From NCBI RefSeq assembly GCF_003595215.1, contig NZ_QYZP01000003.1, forward strand, positions 1-64,000: 64,000 bases of DNA, in the 5' to 3' direction. Every line of letters begins with the position of its first letter. The first letter of the stretch is position 1. This document shows, piece by piece, positions 36,794 to 45,781 of the stretch. The position numbers and the translations under genes are program-made. Source of the DNA: Nesterenkonia natronophila. Lineage in GTDB: Bacteria > Actinomycetota > Actinomycetes > Actinomycetales > Micrococcaceae. Under the pieces are notes generated by a model that ran no database searches, was not told the origin of the DNA, and was given only the letters and a program-made list of their open reading frames with translations.

Positions 36794-37549
36794 GTGAGTG
36801 CAACACCTGCTCGACAGCCTAAACCGGCTGCGAAGGCCGGGCCAGCAGACACCCATGTCTTCACCATCTCGGAAGTGCTGCGCGAACTGCAGCTCGAGTT
36901 TCCGGACCTTTCGGCCTCTAAACTGAGGTTCCTCGAGGAACGAGACCTGGTGGAACCGGCGAGGACCCAATCCGGCTACCGCAAGTACTCAGCATCAGAC
37001 GTGGAGCGCCTGCGCTTCATCCTTGCCCTGCAGCGCGACCGCTACATGCCCCTGGACGTCATCAAACAGACGATGGACGCCATTGATGTCGGGGAAAAGC
37101 CGGAGGCGCTCCCAGAGTCAGCGCCTGTGGGCCCTCGAGAGGTCACGGGGGAGATGGCCGCCCAGATCACTGGGCGCAGCCGTCCGATGAGCCGAAAGGA
37201 ACTGCGGGCGCTCTCCGGTGCCACGCGAGGCATGCTGGACACTCTCGAGAAGTTCCGCATCATCTCCGCGGATGCTCAAGGCAACTACAGCCATCACGAC
37301 CTCAAAGCCGTCAAGGCCGTCCGTGTGCTCGCCCGCTACGGCCTGGAGCCTAAACACCTGGTGACACTGCGCCGCTCCGCAGACACTGAGCTGGACCTGA
37401 TCGGCCGCGCTATGGCACCACAGGCTGCCCGCAAGGATGCGGCTGCCCGTGCCAGAGTGGCTGAGTCCTCTAAGGAGATGCTGCAGTGTCTCAAAGAGCT
37501 GCGCGCCTCCATCATGGACGCTGCCGTGGAAAGAATCGATCGCCGATAG
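36794..37549 (+). CDS. ftsR: MerR-family regulator, FtsR-like
   Basis: 251 aa, GTG start with AAAGAGGA upstream. The MerR DNA-binding domain lies at about residues 23-100 (FTISEVLRELQLEFPDLSAS, then LRFLEERDLVEPARTQSGYR). A long C-terminal region, including MSRKELRALSGATRGMLD, is typical of the Rv1828/FtsR family, which activates ftsZ in corynebacteria. Its place between garA and the DUF151 gene is the conserved one. Target genes here are not visible. Confidence 0.88.
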   Translation: MSATPARQPKPAAKAGPADTHVFTISEVLRELQLEFPDLSASKLRFLEERDLVEPARTQSGYRKYSASDVERLRFILALQRDRYMPLDVIKQTMDAIDVGEKPEALPESAPVGPREVTGEMAAQITGRSRPMSRKELRALSGATRGMLDTLEKFRIISADAQGNYSHHDLKAVKAVRVLARYGLEPKHLVTLRRSADTELDLIGRAMAPQAARKDAAARARVAESSKEMLQCLKELRASIMDAAVERIDRR

Positions 37550-37583
37550 GAAATTGAGGGTCCACCCGCCGGCCCTTCCGGCA

Positions 37584-37595
37584 TACACTGGAACT
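37584..37595 (+). promoter_or_regulatory. -10 element for a leaderless DUF151 transcript
   Basis: TACACT (37584-37589), six bases, then the ATG at 37596. Confidence 0.6.
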
Positions 37596-38153
37596 ATGGA
37601 TGACCCGCAGGTGGAGCTAGAGGTGGTGGGCGTTCGGGTGGAACTGCCCAACAACCAGCCTGTCCTCATACTGCGCGGTGTCGAGCCCGGCACCGAGAAC
37701 TTTCATGTGGCTGTGGTGGTCGGTCCGGCCGAGGCTGCCGCCGTGGCCAGGGCACTGCAGGGGGAGGTGCCACCACGTCCTATGACGCACGACCTGCTCA
37801 CCAGCGTTCTGGAGAGTTTCGGCCGCGGCATAGCAGGTGTTGAGATCAGACTTCTGGATATGAGCACTTACGCCGGTTACGTGAGGCTCAACAGCGGCAA
37901 TACCGTCGACGCGCGCGCCTCCGACGCCATCGCCGTGGCTGTGCGGGCCCAGTGCCCAGTCACCATGGCCCGCACCACGCTGGAGGCGGTCTCGGTGACT
38001 CCCCGTTACAAGTCCTCGTCGAACGATCCTCAGCCGGGAGGAAGCTCTGAGGCCCAACAGCTTGCTGATCGCGGCCCCATCTCAGAGGATGAGATCCGCG
38101 AGTTTGAGAAATTCCTCTCAGAGGCTGACCCCGAAGACTTCGACAGGTCATGA
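37596..38153 (+). CDS. Bifunctional nuclease family (DUF151) protein
   Basis: 185 aa from the ATG at 37596; the longer in-frame reading overlaps ftsR and lacks family similarity. VELEVVGVRVELPNNQPVLILR, RPMTHDLLTSVLESFG and ASDAIAVAVRAQCPV are the DUF151 core. Plant and bacterial homologues have RNase and DNase activity; the true role in actinobacteria (Rv1829) is unknown. The C-terminal 40 residues are acidic and probably flexible. Confidence 0.92.
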   Translation: MDDPQVELEVVGVRVELPNNQPVLILRGVEPGTENFHVAVVVGPAEAAAVARALQGEVPPRPMTHDLLTSVLESFGRGIAGVEIRLLDMSTYAGYVRLNSGNTVDARASDAIAVAVRAQCPVTMARTTLEAVSVTPRYKSSSNDPQPGGSSEAQQLADRGPISEDEIREFEKFLSEADPEDFDRS

Positions 38154-38260
38154 GACACGCCGAGACTGAGCGCTCCTGTCCCCACATCCCGACGTGGCGC
38201 GGATAGACTGGTCATAATCATCCGATTCTACGTGACGCACATCACCAGAGAGGTGCCTGA

Positions 38261-38878
38261 GTGAAGGACCAACGCGCTGAACTGCCGCGCACCCGCCACC
38301 ACTCCCGCCCCGCGGCTCAGGACACCCTGTTCGACGACGGTCTGCCTGCGCTGGAGGAGGACATGGGGTACCGGGGACCGGTGGCGTGCTCGGCCGCTGG
38401 CATCACCTACCGCCAACTTGACTACTGGGCACGGACCAAACTTGTTGAGCCCTCCCTGCGCAACGCCTCCGGCTCCGGTTCGGCGCGGCTCTACTCATTC
38501 CGTGACGTTCTGGTGCTGAAGGTGGTCAAGCGCCTGTTGGACACCGGGGTATCCCTGCAGCAGATTCGTGCGGCTATTGAGCACTTGCGTGAGCGCGGAG
38601 TTGAGGACCTGGCAGAAATCACCCTGATGTCAGACGGCGCCAGCGTCTACGAGTGCACTTCCACCGAGGAGGTCATTGACCTGGTCCAGGGTGGACAGGG
38701 AGTATTTGGAATCGCAGTGGGTCGGGTGTGGCGCGAGGTGGAAGGAAGTCTTGCGGAACTGCCTCGGGAGCGCAGCGAAACCCCCGATGGTGATGACAAA
38801 GCATCGGTCCCGGCCGCCCAGGGCCACGCAGTGGACGAGCTCTCCCAATTAAGAGCCAAGCGTCAGCAGGCTTCCTAA
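38261..38878 (+). CDS. MerR-family regulator, Rv1830 (ResR)-like
   Basis: 205 aa, GTG start with AGAGAGG upstream. The DNA-binding domain is at about residues 40-110 (ITYRQLDYWARTKLVEPSLR, then YSFRDVLVLKVVKRLLDTG). VYECTSTEEVIDLVQGGQGVFG is the conserved C-terminal signature of the Rv1830 family, linked to growth and antibiotic recovery in mycobacteria. It closes the conserved gcvH-garA block. The N-terminus contains a polar extension with FDDGLPALEEDMGYRGP. Confidence 0.88.
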   Translation: MKDQRAELPRTRHHSRPAAQDTLFDDGLPALEEDMGYRGPVACSAAGITYRQLDYWARTKLVEPSLRNASGSGSARLYSFRDVLVLKVVKRLLDTGVSLQQIRAAIEHLRERGVEDLAEITLMSDGASVYECTSTEEVIDLVQGGQGVFGIAVGRVWREVEGSLAELPRERSETPDGDDKASVPAAQGHAVDELSQLRAKRQQAS

Positions 38879-38939
38879 CCCTCAGGACCGTTAGGCTGAA
38901 TTCACTGCACTGTCATCACTACTGGGAAGGTCTGCGTCG

Positions 38940-39269
38940 GTGATTCTGATAGTCGTAAAGTTCCCCGTGAAGCCCTCGCACGCCGAGCACTGGCCGGAGA
39001 TCGTCCGGGACTTCACTGAAGCCACCAGAGCTGAGCCGGGCAACAAGTTTTTCGAGTGGTCTCGCAGCCTGGACGACCCCCACGAGTACGTGCTGGTAGA
39101 GGGATTCGATGACGACGCCGCCGAGGCCCACGTCACCTCCGCACACTTCCAGGCGGCGATCTCGCCCCACGGCCCTATGCATAATGCCCTCGCCGCCACC
39201 CCGCGCATCATCTCCCACACGATTGACGCCGAGGGATGGGACGAGATGGGCGAGATGAAAGTCTCCTGA
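38940..39269 (+). CDS. Antibiotic-biosynthesis-monooxygenase (ABM) domain protein
   Basis: 109 aa, GTG start after GGGAAGG. A single ABM ferredoxin-like domain: ILIVVKFPVKPSHAEHW, EPGNKFFEWSRSLDDPHEYVLVEGF and HVTSAHFQAAI. Small proteins of this kind act as quinol monooxygenases or heme/aromatic-handling enzymes; the substrate cannot be read from sequence. Single gene, ending before a hairpin at 39291. Confidence 0.85.
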   Translation: MILIVVKFPVKPSHAEHWPEIVRDFTEATRAEPGNKFFEWSRSLDDPHEYVLVEGFDDDAAEAHVTSAHFQAAISPHGPMHNALAATPRIISHTIDAEGWDEMGEMKVS

Positions 39270-39290
39270 CCGTCAAGCAGTCTCCCAACC

Positions 39291-39316
39291 GTGGCACAGG
39301 GTCTCCTGTGCCCCAC
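39291..39316 (+). terminator. Hairpin between the ABM gene and parA
   Basis: GTGGCACAGG-GTCT-CCTGTGCC-CC-AC: an 8-bp perfect stem around a four-base loop, extended by two more pairs past a CC bulge. It lacks a T-run. It lies in the spacer upstream of the parA -10 and could also affect that promoter. Confidence 0.5.
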
Positions 39317-39326
39317 TCTTGAGCAT

Positions 39327-39338
39327 TAGGATGGAACC
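39327..39338 (+). promoter_or_regulatory. -10 element for a leaderless parA transcript
   Basis: TAGGAT (39327-39332), six bases, then the GTG at 39339. Confidence 0.6.
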
Positions 39339-40145
39339 GTGCAGATTCTCAGTGTGTCCAGTCTGAAAGGCGGGGTCGGCAAGACCTCGGTCACCATGGG
39401 TTTGGCGTCAGCGGCCCTCCACCGCGGAGTCAAGACTCTCGTCATTGACCTCGACCCGCACGCAGACGCCACCACAGGACTAAACGTGTCGCGGGGTGTC
39501 GGACGCGAGGCAGGTCAGCTGCTTAAAGAGTCCCGCAAGGCCAAAGTATCCGACCATGTCGTCCGCTCCGGGTGGGTGGACCTGATGGACGCCGAGCAGC
39601 AGAAAGATGCTGTGCTCGACGTCGTCGTCGGCTCGGCGCTCTCGGCCACCTTCGACCGCCCCGATATTCGCCCACGGGACATGAAGCGGCTGAAGAGTCT
39701 GCTCGACGGGGTCAGTGAGTACGACTTGGTGCTTGTAGACTGCCCGCCCTCGCTCTCCGGGCTGACCAGGATTGCCTGGGCAGCCTCCCATCAAGTGCTG
39801 CTCGTCGCCGAACCCTCCTTGTTCTCCGTCGCCGGCACCGAACGCACCATGCGCGCCATCCGCTTGTTCGCCAATGAGTTTGCGCCCCAGCTGACCCAGG
39901 CAGGGGTCGTCGTGAACCGCGCCCGAGCCGATTCCCCCGAGCATGAGTACCGCCTGCTGGAGATGGAGCGGCTCTACTCAGATAAGCTCCTGCTTCCGGT
40001 GCTGGAGGAGAACCCGCACTGGCAACAGATCCAAGGAGCCGCGTACCCGGTTCACCAATGGCCCGGTGACCAAGTGCGGGACATGGCAAAGAGCTTCGAT
40101 GAGATTCTCAAACAGCTGCTTCCGGCCAAGAGCCGCACCTCGTGA
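39339..40145 (+). CDS. Orphan ParA/MinD-family ATPase
   Basis: 268 aa. The deviant Walker A is KGGVGKTS (residues 10-17); LVIDLDPHADATTGL and LVDCPPSLSGLTRIAW are Walker A' and B. No parB or parS-like repeat accompanies it, so this is not the chromosomal segregation locus. It overlaps the mycothione reductase gene by GTGA. The function, probably surface-dependent positioning of some cargo, is not deducible. Confidence 0.88.
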   Translation: MQILSVSSLKGGVGKTSVTMGLASAALHRGVKTLVIDLDPHADATTGLNVSRGVGREAGQLLKESRKAKVSDHVVRSGWVDLMDAEQQKDAVLDVVVGSALSATFDRPDIRPRDMKRLKSLLDGVSEYDLVLVDCPPSLSGLTRIAWAASHQVLLVAEPSLFSVAGTERTMRAIRLFANEFAPQLTQAGVVVNRARADSPEHEYRLLEMERLYSDKLLLPVLEENPHWQQIQGAAYPVHQWPGDQVRDMAKSFDEILKQLLPAKSRTS

Positions 40146-41584
40146 GCCCTATGGCCCCTTATGACCTCGCCATCATCGGTTCAGGCTCCGGGAACTCACT
40201 CATCACTCCCTTTTGGGATGACAAGCGGGTGGTACTGGCTGATCAAGGGATCCCGTCCACCGGAGCCTTCGGTGGGACATGCCTCAACGTCGGGTGTATC
40301 CCGACCAAGATGTACGTCCGTCCCGCGGCACTGGCACGCGTGCCCGAGGAGGCCTCACGTCTTGGTGTCAAACTCTCCGAGGCACGTGCCGATTGGCCCG
40401 GCATCCGGGACCGCATTTTTGGTCGAATCGATGCGATCTCCGAAGCAGGACGCGACTACCGTGAGCTGCTGGAGCATGTCGACTTGCTGTCGGAACGGGT
40501 CAGACTAACCGGCCCCCGATCATTTCGCACCGCCTCCGGCGTCGAAGTCTCGGCACAGCAGATGGTCATCGCGGCAGGCTCGCGGCCGGTGATTCCTGAA
40601 GTCCCCGGGGTTGAGCTGCCCCAGGTCCACACCTCTGACACCGTTATGCGGATGGAGGAGCTGCCCGAGAAGATCCTCATCATTGGTGGAGGTTATATCG
40701 CCTGCGAGTTCGCGGGCATCTTCTCCGGGCTCGGCTCGGAGGTCATCCAGGTCAACCGCAGCATCGGCCTCATGAACCAGTTAGATGCGGAGATCGCCGC
40801 CGCATACTCCGCGCAGGCGCAAACAAACTGGACGGTCCACTACCAGAGGACTCTGGCCGGCGTGGTTGAGGATGCCGAAGGGAAAGCGGTCGCCCAGCTG
40901 GTCACTTCAGACGGCAGGACGGAGGAGGTCCGTGCCGACGCCGTGCTGCTGGCCATCGGCAGGGTGCCAAACAGCGACACCTTAGGTGCTGCGGAGGTGG
41001 GCCTGGACCTCCACCCGGACGGTCGGATCGCCGTGGATGAGAAGCTGCGCGTTCAGATGGACGGGGTGCCGGTCGAAGGTGTCTACGCCGTAGGGGACGT
41101 CTCCTCGCCCCCCATGCTCAAACATGTCGCGAATCATGAAGCTCGGGTCGTTGCGCACAACCTGGAGCACCCGCAGCAGCTGAGGCGGGCCCGGCACGAG
41201 GCAATCCCCGCAGCCGTCTTCTCCCACCCGGAGATCGCCCATGTGGGGCTCACCGAGGACCAAGCGGCGGAGCAGATCGGTGCGGAGAATCTGACTGTCA
41301 AGACTCAGCGCTACGGTGACACAGCCTACGGGTGGGCCATGGAAGACGACTACGGCATTATGAAGGTGATTGCAGACGCCCGCGATGGTCAGATCCTGGG
41401 CGCACACGCCATGGGATACCAATCCTCAAACCTTATTCAGCCCATCGTCCACGCCATGAGTTTCGGGCAGGACGCCTACACGGCGGCTCGCGGGCAGTAC
41501 TGGATCCACCCGGCCCTGATGGAGGTCACGGAGAACGCTCTGCTGGGTCTAGATGTGCCGATTCCTCCGGAGGCACCGCTGTAG
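40142..41584 (+). CDS. mtr: Mycothione reductase
   Basis: 480 aa, GTG start in the parA stop. FAD enzyme of the pyridine-nucleotide disulfide reductase family, with AIIGSGSGNSL at the N-terminus and the redox-active CLNVGC pair in GGTCLNVGCIPTKM. The NAD(P)-binding GGGYIACEFAGIF, VYAVGDVSSPPMLKHVANHEA and the C-terminal base YWIHPALMEVTENAL follow. These features and the GNSL start distinguish Mtr from lipoamide and mercuric reductases. It keeps mycothiol reduced; the next gene is a mycothiol-dependent enzyme homologue. Confidence 0.93.
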   Translation: MSPMAPYDLAIIGSGSGNSLITPFWDDKRVVLADQGIPSTGAFGGTCLNVGCIPTKMYVRPAALARVPEEASRLGVKLSEARADWPGIRDRIFGRIDAISEAGRDYRELLEHVDLLSERVRLTGPRSFRTASGVEVSAQQMVIAAGSRPVIPEVPGVELPQVHTSDTVMRMEELPEKILIIGGGYIACEFAGIFSGLGSEVIQVNRSIGLMNQLDAEIAAAYSAQAQTNWTVHYQRTLAGVVEDAEGKAVAQLVTSDGRTEEVRADAVLLAIGRVPNSDTLGAAEVGLDLHPDGRIAVDEKLRVQMDGVPVEGVYAVGDVSSPPMLKHVANHEARVVAHNLEHPQQLRRARHEAIPAAVFSHPEIAHVGLTEDQAAEQIGAENLTVKTQRYGDTAYGWAMEDDYGIMKVIADARDGQILGAHAMGYQSSNLIQPIVHAMSFGQDAYTAARGQYWIHPALMEVTENALLGLDVPIPPEAPL

Positions 41585-41654
41585 CGGAATGACTGGGAGC
41601 ACCTGCGGGTTGGCATGGGAGGAACCACCGTACGCTGACTGAAAGGACCCCATT

Positions 41655-42254
41655 ATGGCCGAGCGCGTCGACTTCTGGTTCGATCCCATCTGCCCCTTTG
41701 CCTACGCGACATCCCGCTGGATACTCGAGGTGGAGAAGGTCCGTGACATTGAGGTGAAGTGGAATGTCATGAGCCTGGGAGTACTGAACGAGGACAAGAA
41801 TCCCGCCCCCACCGAGGACGACGACATTCTGGCACGCTGGATCCCCGCCCGCACCTCTACTGCTGTGGCGCAGACCGCGCCGGAGAAGGTCGGCGACTTC
41901 TATTCCGCCATAGGATACGACATCCACGTCAATGGGCACCGCGACTTCGAGGCAGCCTCGCGACGGGCCCTGGCAGAGATCGGTCTGGACGGGTCCCTCG
42001 TCGATGAGGCGAAGACCAATACCTACGACGACGCCATGCGCACCTCCCATGAATCGGGCATTTCGCAGGTGGGACAGGACGTCGGTACGCCGATCGTCGC
42101 CTTCGCCGGAACTGCCTTCTTCGGTCCGGTGATCACACGTGTGCCAACCGGCGAGGACGCAGGCAAAATCTTTGACGGTGCGGTGGCAATGGCGGAGTAC
42201 CCCTACTTCTTCGAGCTCAAGCGCTCACGCACCGAAAGCCCTCAGCTCCGCTAG
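41655..42254 (+). CDS. Rv2466c-like mycothiol-dependent nitroreductase/DsbA-family protein
   Basis: 199 aa. DFWFDPICPFAYATSRWILE and the C-terminal VGTPIVAFAGTAFFGPVI and YPYFFELKRSRTE align with M. tuberculosis Rv2466c (Mrx-2 class). The active site reads C-P-F-A (Cys13 to Ala16), so only the nucleophilic cysteine is kept; the enzyme would need mycothiol as the resolving thiol. GAAAGGA precedes the ATG. Its place 70 bp after mycothione reductase fits that chemistry. Confidence 0.9.
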   Translation: MAERVDFWFDPICPFAYATSRWILEVEKVRDIEVKWNVMSLGVLNEDKNPAPTEDDDILARWIPARTSTAVAQTAPEKVGDFYSAIGYDIHVNGHRDFEAASRRALAEIGLDGSLVDEAKTNTYDDAMRTSHESGISQVGQDVGTPIVAFAGTAFFGPVITRVPTGEDAGKIFDGAVAMAEYPYFFELKRSRTESPQLR

Positions 42255-42279
42255 CTCGCCGTCTTGGGCGCATGAGACG

Positions 42280-43041
42280 TCAGTCGGTGCGAATTACTTT
42301 GTGCTGAGCGGCCTGAGCGACCGGCCTGACGACAATCTGGTCAAGGTTCACATGGTGCGGGAGAGTCACCGCGTGGGTGATCACTTCGGCAATGTCCTCG
42401 GCAACCAGAGGTTTTTTCACCCCCGCGTAGACTTTCTCCGCAGCCGCAGCGTCGCCCCTCAGTCGTTTGGCGGCGAACTCATCAGTGCGCACCATACCGG
42501 GCTGAACCTCGATGACTCTGATGTTGTGCTCAGCCTCTTCCAAACGCAGGACGCCGGTGAGCGAATGCTGACCGAATTTGGCTGCGTTATAGCCTGCGCC
42601 GCCCTCATAGGCCACAACCCCGGCTGTAGAGGTCAGGTTCAGGACGGTTCCTTCACCGTGAGCGCGCAGCATAGGCAGGAAAGCCTGCGTAACGTGCAAC
42701 GTACCCAGCACATTGACCTCGTACATCCACCGCCAGTCCTCCGCCCGGCTCTCAGCAACCGAATCAACGCCCAATGCACCGCCAGCATTGTTGATCAGGG
42801 TGTCGATTCCGCCGTCTTCGGTGACCGTCTCTAACAGTGAGGCGACCTGGTTGGGGTCGGTGACATCGCAGACCACCGGGATGATGCCCTCCTGCTCGGC
42901 AAGATGCTCCAGCTTCTCGACCCGGCGAGCGACCGCGAAGACCTGCCATCCCTCAGAAGTCAGGCGAAGTGCAGTGGCGGCCCCGATCCCGGAGGAGGCT
43001 CCAGTGACGAGGGCGCGGCGGGGTGTTGATTCCATGTCCAT
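42280..43041 (-). CDS. Short-chain dehydrogenase/reductase
   Basis: 253 aa classical SDR. Cofactor motif TGASSGIG at residues 13-20, NNAGG, then LTSTAG and YNAAK supplying the catalytic Ser, Tyr and Lys. The C-terminal stretch EDIAEVITHAVTLPHHVNLDQIVVRP resembles YdfG-type 3-hydroxy-acid/serine dehydrogenases using NADP; the substrate is uncertain. The ATG at 43041 is preceded by TAGGCT and six bases on its strand, with no ribosome-binding site. Confidence 0.9.
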   Translation of the reverse strand: MDMESTPRRALVTGASSGIGAATALRLTSEGWQVFAVARRVEKLEHLAEQEGIIPVVCDVTDPNQVASLLETVTEDGGIDTLINNAGGALGVDSVAESRAEDWRWMYEVNVLGTLHVTQAFLPMLRAHGEGTVLNLTSTAGVVAYEGGAGYNAAKFGQHSLTGVLRLEEAEHNIRVIEVQPGMVRTDEFAAKRLRGDAAAAEKVYAGVKKPLVAEDIAEVITHAVTLPHHVNLDQIVVRPVAQAAQHKVIRTD

Positions 43042-43053
43042 GGGAACAGCCTA
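43042..43053 (-). promoter_or_regulatory. -10 element for a leaderless SDR transcript
   Basis: On the minus strand TAGGCT (43053-43048), six bases, then the SDR ATG at 43041. Confidence 0.55.
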
Positions 43054-43123
43054 GTCAGTGGCTGCGTCCCGGCGGGTGGCGTTTCCGACATGTGAGACGG
43101 GCCGATGCTCGGATCATGCGTGG

Positions 43124-43135
43124 CAGAATGGGTCC
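43124..43135 (+). promoter_or_regulatory. -10-like element for valS
   Basis: CAGAAT (43124-43129), six bases, then the valS ATG at 43136. The hexamer departs from TANNNT at the first base, so this is the weakest of the ten such sites. No T-box sequence precedes valS. Confidence 0.45.
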
Positions 43136-45769
43136 ATGGCCGAAAACATAAAGGGCACGGACGCGCCCGCATACAAGACCCCTGAAGTCCCCGATAAACC
43201 AGCTCTGGAAGGTTTGGAGAGCAAGCTCAGTGCGGCATGGTCGCAGGAGCAGATCTTCCACTTCGATGACAACGCTACTCGCGACGAGGTGTACTCCATC
43301 GACACCCCGCCGCCGACAGCATCGGGGTCGCTGCACGTTGGCCACATGTTCTCCTACACCCAGACTGATGTAGTGGCCCGCTATAAGCGCATGCGGGGCA
43401 AGGAGGTCTTCTACCCTCTGGGGTGGGATGACAACGGCCTTCCCACCGAACGGCGCGTTCAGAATTACTACGGGGTGCGCTGCGACCCCGCCAAACCTTA
43501 TGACCCGCACTACGCGCCGCCGGAGAAGCCGGCCAAGAACCAGCGCGACTGGGACATGATCTCTCGCCGCAACTTCATCGAACTTTGCGAGACGCTGACG
43601 GTGAAGGATGAGAAGGTCTTCGAAGACCTTTTCACCACTCTGGGACTCTCCGTCGACTGGCGCCAAACCTACCGCACGATTGACGATCACTCCCGCACAG
43701 TCTCCCAGCGCGCGTTCGTGCGCGATGTACGCTCCGGCAACGCATACACCGCTGAGGCTCCCACCCTGTGGGACGTCACCTTCCGCACCGCAGTGGCTCA
43801 GGCGGAGCTGGAGGCCAAGGAGCGCCCCAGCGCCTACTACCGGTACCCCTTCAAAGACAGTGCCGGCAAAGAGGTCATCATTGCCACCACTCGCCCCGAG
43901 CTGCTTCCCTCCTGCGTGGCGCTGGTTGCCCACCCTGAGGACGAGCGCTATCAGCAGCTCGTCGGCAGCACGGTGACCTCTCCGCTGTTTGATGTGGAGG
44001 TGCCAGTGCTGGCTCATCCGTTGGCTGATCCGGAGAAGGGCTCCGGGATCGCTATGATCTGCACTTTCGGCGACATGACTGACGTGACGTGGTGGCGGGA
44101 GCTGAACCTGCCCACCCGCGCGGTGATTGGGCGCGACGGCCGCCTGTCCGGGGACACCCCGCAGTGGATCACCACCCCACAGGGCCGAGACCACTATCAG
44201 CAGCTGGCGGGCAAGACGGTCCACTCGGCCAAAGAAGCCGTCATCGACCTGCTGCAGACAAGCGGGCTGATGCGCGCCGAGCCGGAGAAGATCACTCACG
44301 CGGTCCATTTCTACGAGAAGGGTGACAAGCCCCTAGAAGTGGTCACGTCGCGACAGTGGTACATCCGCAATGGTGGACGGGATGCTGAGCGTCGCGAACA
44401 GCTGGTCGAACGCGGACGCAAGATCACCTGGAACCCAAGTTTCATGCGCTCGCGCTACGAAAACTGGGTGGAGGGCCTCAACGGAGATTGGCTGATATCG
44501 CGCCAGCGGTTCTTCGGCGTGCCGATCCCTGTGTGGTACCCGCTCAACAGCGCAGCTGAGCCGGACTACGACCACCCGATCCTGCCGGCAGAGGACCAGC
44601 TTCCGGTGGACCCGGCTTCCGAGCCGGCACCGGGCTTCGCGGAGTCCCAGCGCGGCGAGTCTGGCGGATTCATGGGCGAACCGGATGTCTTCGATACCTG
44701 GGCGACGTCGTCCCTGACTCCTCAGATTGCTGGCCAATGGGAGCGCGACTCCGACCGGTTTCAGCGAGTCTTCCCCTTCGACCTGCGTCCCCAAGGGCAT
44801 GACATCATCCGCACGTGGTTGTTCTCCAGCGTGGTGCGCGCGAACTCGCTGCACGACACCGTGCCGTGGACCAACACGGCCATATCCGGCTGGATCCTGG
44901 ACCCGGACCGGAAGAAGATGTCTAAGTCCAAGGGCAATGTGGTCATTCCCAATGAGCCCTTGGAGCAGTTCGGCGCGGATGCTGTGCGGTACTGGGCCGC
45001 ATCGGCCAAACTCGGGGCGGACACCGCCTACGAGATCAGCCAGATGAAGATCGGTCGCCGACTAGCTATCAAGCTGCTCAATGCCTCGAAATTCGCGTTC
45101 GGAATGGGTGTGACCGAGGAGCACGTCATCGCCCCCGGCAGTGACCCTACAATCATCACCGAGCCATTGGACCAGGCGCTTCTGGCGAAGCTGCGGAGTG
45201 TGATTGAGCAGGCCACCGAGCATTTCGACAACTACGACTACGCCCGGGCGCTGAGCGTCTCGGAAAGCTTCTTCTGGTCCTTCACCGATGACTATGTGGA
45301 GTTGGTCAAGGACCGCGCGTACGGCGCGCAGGGAGAACCGGCACAGGCCTCCGTGCGGGCCACTCTTGCCACGGCGCTGGACAAGCTGCTGCGTTTATTT
45401 GCCCCGGTGCTGCCGTTTGCCACGGATGAGGTGTGGCGCTGGTGGCGGCACGGTTCGGTCCACGCCGCCAGCTGGCCGGAGCCATCAGAGCTGGATGCTG
45501 TGGCCGGTTCGCCGGCTGTGCTGGATGCGGTCGCTGCCGGGTTGACCAGCCTGCGTCGGGCGAAGGCAGAAGCCAACGTCAAACAGCGCACAGAAATCCT
45601 CTCGGCACGGATCTCCGGTCCGCAGCAGGAGATGGACTCTGTTCGCTCGGCGCTGCAGGACCTGCAGGCGGCGACCAAATCCCAGGTGCTGGAGCTGGAG
45701 AGCACAGAAGGCGCTCCCCAAGAGATTGTGGTCTCTGAGCTCGCGCTGGCTGAGGCGGCTACTGCCTGA
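43136..45769 (+). CDS. valS: Valyl-tRNA synthetase
   Basis: 877 aa from the ATG at 43136; upstream in-frame starts are not supported. Class Ia synthetase: HIGH-type motif HVGH at residues 67-70 and KMSKS at 594-598. An editing (CP1) domain between them contains TTRPELLPSCVALVAHPEDERY. The C-terminal arm is a short coiled coil. DNGLPTERRVQNYYGVRCDP is the form found in many actinobacterial ValRS. It ends 12 bases before the convergent mgtC stop. Confidence 0.96.
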   Translation: MAENIKGTDAPAYKTPEVPDKPALEGLESKLSAAWSQEQIFHFDDNATRDEVYSIDTPPPTASGSLHVGHMFSYTQTDVVARYKRMRGKEVFYPLGWDDNGLPTERRVQNYYGVRCDPAKPYDPHYAPPEKPAKNQRDWDMISRRNFIELCETLTVKDEKVFEDLFTTLGLSVDWRQTYRTIDDHSRTVSQRAFVRDVRSGNAYTAEAPTLWDVTFRTAVAQAELEAKERPSAYYRYPFKDSAGKEVIIATTRPELLPSCVALVAHPEDERYQQLVGSTVTSPLFDVEVPVLAHPLADPEKGSGIAMICTFGDMTDVTWWRELNLPTRAVIGRDGRLSGDTPQWITTPQGRDHYQQLAGKTVHSAKEAVIDLLQTSGLMRAEPEKITHAVHFYEKGDKPLEVVTSRQWYIRNGGRDAERREQLVERGRKITWNPSFMRSRYENWVEGLNGDWLISRQRFFGVPIPVWYPLNSAAEPDYDHPILPAEDQLPVDPASEPAPGFAESQRGESGGFMGEPDVFDTWATSSLTPQIAGQWERDSDRFQRVFPFDLRPQGHDIIRTWLFSSVVRANSLHDTVPWTNTAISGWILDPDRKKMSKSKGNVVIPNEPLEQFGADAVRYWAASAKLGADTAYEISQMKIGRRLAIKLLNASKFAFGMGVTEEHVIAPGSDPTIITEPLDQALLAKLRSVIEQATEHFDNYDYARALSVSESFFWSFTDDYVELVKDRAYGAQGEPAQASVRATLATALDKLLRLFAPVLPFATDEVWRWWRHGSVHAASWPEPSELDAVAGSPAVLDAVAAGLTSLRRAKAEANVKQRTEILSARISGPQQEMDSVRSALQDLQAATKSQVLELESTEGAPQEIVVSELALAEAATA

Positions 45770-45781
45770 GTTCGGGACGCG

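Noticed and set aside
39339..40145. ParA as part of the chromosome-segregation parABS locus
   Set aside because: No parB, no parS-like repeats and no origin-associated genes are nearby.
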